Shown: piece after piece, positions 32,571 to 34,977 of the stretch
Numbering within the stretch: the stretch's first letter is position 1
How the letters are laid out: each line of letters starts with the position of its first letter
NCBI GenBank assembly: GCA_026390115.1
Contig: JAPLGO010000001.1
Coordinates: 1 to 34,977, forward strand
From: Campylobacterales bacterium
GTDB taxonomy: Bacteria; Campylobacterota; Campylobacteria; Campylobacterales; Sulfurimonadaceae
Direction of reading: 5' to 3'
DNA length: 34,977 bases
Position numbers and translations under genes: made by a program
The notes under the pieces: generated by a model
The model's database searches: none
The model's input: only the letters and a program-made list of their open reading frames with translations
What the model was told of the DNA's origin: nothing

Positions 32571-33710
32571 ATGCAGGAAACAGTAGATTTCATTCAAAAA
32601 ACTTTTAACACCAAAGAGTTTATTCCTCTGCATGAACCACGATTTTTCGGGAATGAAAAAAAGTATCTGAATGAGTGTATCGACTCTACTTTTGTTTCAA
32701 GTGTCGGCAAATTTGTGGATAATTTTGAAAAAGTGTTCGCCCTCAAAGTTGGCTCAAAATATGCCGTTGCTACGGTAAACGGCACGGCGGCATTGCACAT
32801 TGCGCTTATTTTGGCGGGTGTGGAACATGGTGATGAAGTGATAACGCAGCCGCTCACATTTATAGCCACATGCAATGCCATAAGCTACTGCGGTGCAAAA
32901 CCAGTTTTTGTGGATGTGGGTTTGGATACGATGGGGTTAAGCCCAAAATCACTGGAAAATTTTTTAACAATACACTGTGAAATTGTAGATAAAAAGTGCA
33001 TCAATAAAACGACAGGAAAAACTATAAAAGCCTGTGTTCCAATGCACACTTTCGGGCACCCATGCAGAGTGGATGAAATAAAAACAATCTGCGACGCTTG
33101 GCATGTGGAACTCATAGAGGATGCGGCGGAGAGCTTGGGAAGCTACTATAAAGAGAAACATACGGGTACCTTCGGCAAACTCGGAGCATTCAGCTTTAAC
33201 GGCAACAAAATCATCACTTCAGGCGGCGGCGGTGTGATTGTGACGGATGATGAGGCTTTGGCAAAAAGAGCAAAACACCTCACGACAACCGCAAAAATTC
33301 CACATGCTTATGAGTTTGTGCATGACATGATTGGCTATAACTATCGCTTACCAAACTTAAATGCTGCGCTTTTGGTAGCTCAACTCGAACAACTAAATGG
33401 GTTTTTAGAAAATAAAAGAGCGTTAGCAAATGAATATGCCGAATTTTTCAGTAAATCTGCCGATATAAAATTTATAAAAGAGCCAAAAGATGCAAAGTCA
33501 AACTACTGGCTTCAGGCAGTTCTGTTAAAAGATAAAAAAGAGAGAGATGAATTTTTAGAGTTTACAAATAAAAATGGTGTTATGACACGCCCAATTTGGC
33601 GGCTTATGAATGAGCTTGAAATGTTTAAAACATGTCAATGTTCTGATTTGACGCACTCAAAATATCTGGAAGAGAGAGTTGTAAATATTCCTAGCAGTGT
33701 GAGGTTATAA
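32571..33710 (+). CDS. legC: PLP-dependent aminotransferase, LegC-like
   Basis: A 379-aa DegT/DnrJ/EryC1 sugar aminotransferase converting the 4-keto-6-deoxy nucleotide sugar to its 4-amino form. It has ATVNGTAALHIAL (cofactor phosphate site), EDAAESLGS with the pyridine-binding Asp, and SFNGNKIITSGGGG with the Schiff-base lysine (about Lys213). NYRLPNLNAAL is also typical. ATG at 32571 lies 1 bp after the dehydratase stop; a longer frame from 32508 overlaps the upstream gene and is unlikely. The stop overlaps the acetyltransferase ATG by one base. Confidence 0.88.
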   Translation: MQETVDFIQKTFNTKEFIPLHEPRFFGNEKKYLNECIDSTFVSSVGKFVDNFEKVFALKVGSKYAVATVNGTAALHIALILAGVEHGDEVITQPLTFIATCNAISYCGAKPVFVDVGLDTMGLSPKSLENFLTIHCEIVDKKCINKTTGKTIKACVPMHTFGHPCRVDEIKTICDAWHVELIEDAAESLGSYYKEKHTGTFGKLGAFSFNGNKIITSGGGGVIVTDDEALAKRAKHLTTTAKIPHAYEFVHDMIGYNYRLPNLNAALLVAQLEQLNGFLENKRALANEYAEFFSKSADIKFIKEPKDAKSNYWLQAVLLKDKKERDEFLEFTNKNGVMTRPIWRLMNELEMFKTCQCSDLTHSKYLEERVVNIPSSVRL

Positions 33711-34282
33711 TGGAAGAAATTTTACTCATCGGCGGCGGCGGACATTGCAAAAGCGTTATTGATGTGATTGAACAAGAAAAGAGATACAAAATTGCCGCAA
33801 TTATTGACAAAAAAGAGCTTATCGGCAGCGAAGTTTTGGGCTATAAAATCATCGGCTGCGACGAAGACTTGAAAGATTTACGACAGAAATTCTCACATGC
33901 CATCGTTACCGTCGGGCATATAAAATCCAACGTAATTAGAGTAAAACTTTTTGAACTTTTAAAAGAGTTGGATTTCCACATGCCAACCATAGTCTCACCT
34001 CTGGCATATGTTTCAAAACATGCATTTGTGGACGAAGGAAGCGTGATTATGCACCATGCGCTTGTGAATCCGCATGCCAAGGTCGGCAAAAACTGCATCA
34101 TAAATTCTAAAGCGCTGATTGAACATGACGCAGTTATTGAAAATTTCGTTCACATTGCAACGGGTGCAATCATCAACGGCGGAGCAACCGTAAAAGAGAA
34201 CACATTTTTTGGAAGCGGTGCGGTGATACGGGAGTATGCTACGGCGCATGGATTTATAAAAGCGGGAAGTGTCGTAAAATGA
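33710..34282 (+). CDS. legH: Sugar O/N-acetyltransferase, NeuD/PglD family (LegH-like)
   Basis: A 190-aa protein with the N-terminal Rossmann-like PglD subdomain (ILLIGGGGHCKSVIDVI) and a C-terminal left-handed beta-helix of hexapeptide repeats (about residues 95-190). The catalytic-base histidine is His139 in LIEHDA. It should N-acetylate the 4-amino sugar using acetyl-CoA. The beta-helix type, rather than a GNAT-fold PseH, favours the legionaminic/bacillosamine route over pseudaminic acid. The stop overlaps the neuB start (ATGA). Confidence 0.85.
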   Translation: MEEILLIGGGGHCKSVIDVIEQEKRYKIAAIIDKKELIGSEVLGYKIIGCDEDLKDLRQKFSHAIVTVGHIKSNVIRVKLFELLKELDFHMPTIVSPLAYVSKHAFVDEGSVIMHHALVNPHAKVGKNCIINSKALIEHDAVIENFVHIATGAIINGGATVKENTFFGSGAVIREYATAHGFIKAGSVVK

Positions 34283-34977
34283 AAAGAGTGTTTATCATTG
34301 CAGAAGCAGGAGTGAACCATAACGGGAGCACAGAGTTAGCTAAGAAACTCATCGATGTGGCAGCTCTTGCCGGTGCGGATGCTGTAAAGTTTCAAACTTT
34401 TAAAACAGAAAATCTTGTGAGCAAAAATGCAAGTAAAGCAGAGTACCAAAAGAGCACAACAGATGCGAATGAGAGCCAGTTTGATATGATAAAAAAGCTC
34501 GAGCTCGACGTTTCCGCACATCGTGAACTCATAGCCTACTGTAAAGAAAAAAATATCATGTTTCTCTCCACCCCCTTTGATTTGGACAGTGTGGATTTGC
34601 TCCAAAATCTAGGTCTTGAGATATTTAAAATCCCAAGCGGTGAGATAACTAACCTCCCCTATTTGAGAAAAATCGGAGCTCTAAATAAAAAAGTAATACT
34701 ATCTACCGGTATGGCGAACATGGATGAGATTGCGGATGCAGTGGCAATTTTAACCGCTTCGGGCACAAAAAAAGAGAACATTACTGTGCTTCATGCAAAC
34801 ACCGAGTATCCAACTCCGATGGAGGATGTAAACCTAAATGCGATGCTCAGTATAAGAGACACCCTGAATGTTGCATGCGGATACAGCGACCATACTCTGG
34901 GAATTGAGGTAGATATTGCCGCTGTCGCTCTGGGTGCGGAGTGCATCGAAAAACATTTTACCCTTGATAACACAATG
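34279..34977 (+). CDS. legI: N-acetylneuraminate/legionaminate synthase, NeuB/LegI-like (partial, runs off window)
   Basis: The first 233 codons of a NeuB-family synthase that condenses a 6-carbon amino sugar with phosphoenolpyruvate. The start IIAEAGVNHNGS, then GADAVKFQTFK, FLSTPFDL, FKIPSGEITNLP, the STGMA segment and EYPTPMEDVNLN are all family hallmarks, ending at the window edge in GAECIEKHFTLDN. The usual C-terminal antifreeze-like SAF domain would lie beyond. The ATG at 34279 overlaps the acetyltransferase stop. The substrate is probably 2,4-diacetamido-2,4,6-trideoxymannose, judged from the upstream genes. NeuC/LegG and NeuA/LegF genes would be expected downstream. Confidence 0.9.
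   Translation, partial: MKRVFIIAEAGVNHNGSTELAKKLIDVAALAGADAVKFQTFKTENLVSKNASKAEYQKSTTDANESQFDMIKKLELDVSAHRELIAYCKEKNIMFLSTPFDLDSVDLLQNLGLEIFKIPSGEITNLPYLRKIGALNKKVILSTGMANMDEIADAVAILTASGTKKENITVLHANTEYPTPMEDVNLNAMLSIRDTLNVACGYSDHTLGIEVDIAAVALGAECIEKHFTLDNTM

Overview
The window looks like chromosomal DNA of a Campylobacterota (Epsilonproteobacteria) species close to Sulfurimonas or related sulfur-oxidising genera. The basis is low GC content, AT-rich promoters with little -35 signal, a legionaminic-acid type gene set beside fliD/fliS, NIT-domain chemoreceptors, a GluP/FucP sugar porter and the overall protein style. The assignment is inference from protein and gene-order recognition; no database was searched.

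Layout. Positions 1-6.1 kb are an accessory island: an AT-rich non-coding stretch with inverted repeats, a possible insertion-sequence end and two tiny ORFs; an HTH protein plus a short tyrosine recombinase; a lipoprotein; a cysteine-rich Sel1-repeat protein; and a large phage/island-type integrase whose start lies about 120 bp from the 3' end of tRNA-Leu. Positions 6.1-6.8 kb hold five tRNA genes (Pro, His, Arg, Arg, Leu) read leftwards from one near-perfect sigma70 promoter. Positions 7-18.4 kb are core genes: a c-heme-type sensor diguanylate cyclase; a leftward P-loop ATPase/nnrDE/thiG operon; a rightward kdsD/rluB-type/rarA operon; a STAS protein with a NIT-type chemoreceptor; ribosomal proteins L35 and L20; and a small hypothetical gene.

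At 18.5-25.5 kb the SRP RNA gene (ffs) is followed by a tightly overlapping seven-gene operon: nucleoside-phosphorylase-like protein, exported NagZ-type hexosaminidase, sodium/solute symporter, AnmK, AmgK, MurU and an MltB-like lytic transglycosylase. This reads as a self-contained peptidoglycan recycling pathway. Glycan would be cut to amino sugars in the periplasm, imported by the symporter, and rebuilt to UDP-MurNAc by the AmgK/MurU salvage route. It is the most interesting system in the window. The convergent operon at 25.5-28.4 kb (HAD phosphatase, FucP/GluP-type sugar porter, hexose-6-phosphate mutarotase) has a single in-frame amber codon interrupting the mutarotase.

At 28.4-35 kb come an SDR oxidoreductase, a FliT-like protein, FliS and FliD (with a FliA/sigma28-type promoter), and then divergent sugar genes in the order LegB, LegC, LegH/NeuD, LegI/NeuB. 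The NeuB gene runs off the window end. This pairing suggests nonulosonic-acid flagellin glycosylation. Across the window, at least five genes have a -10 hexamer ending only 5-6 nt before the start codon, implying leaderless mRNAs.
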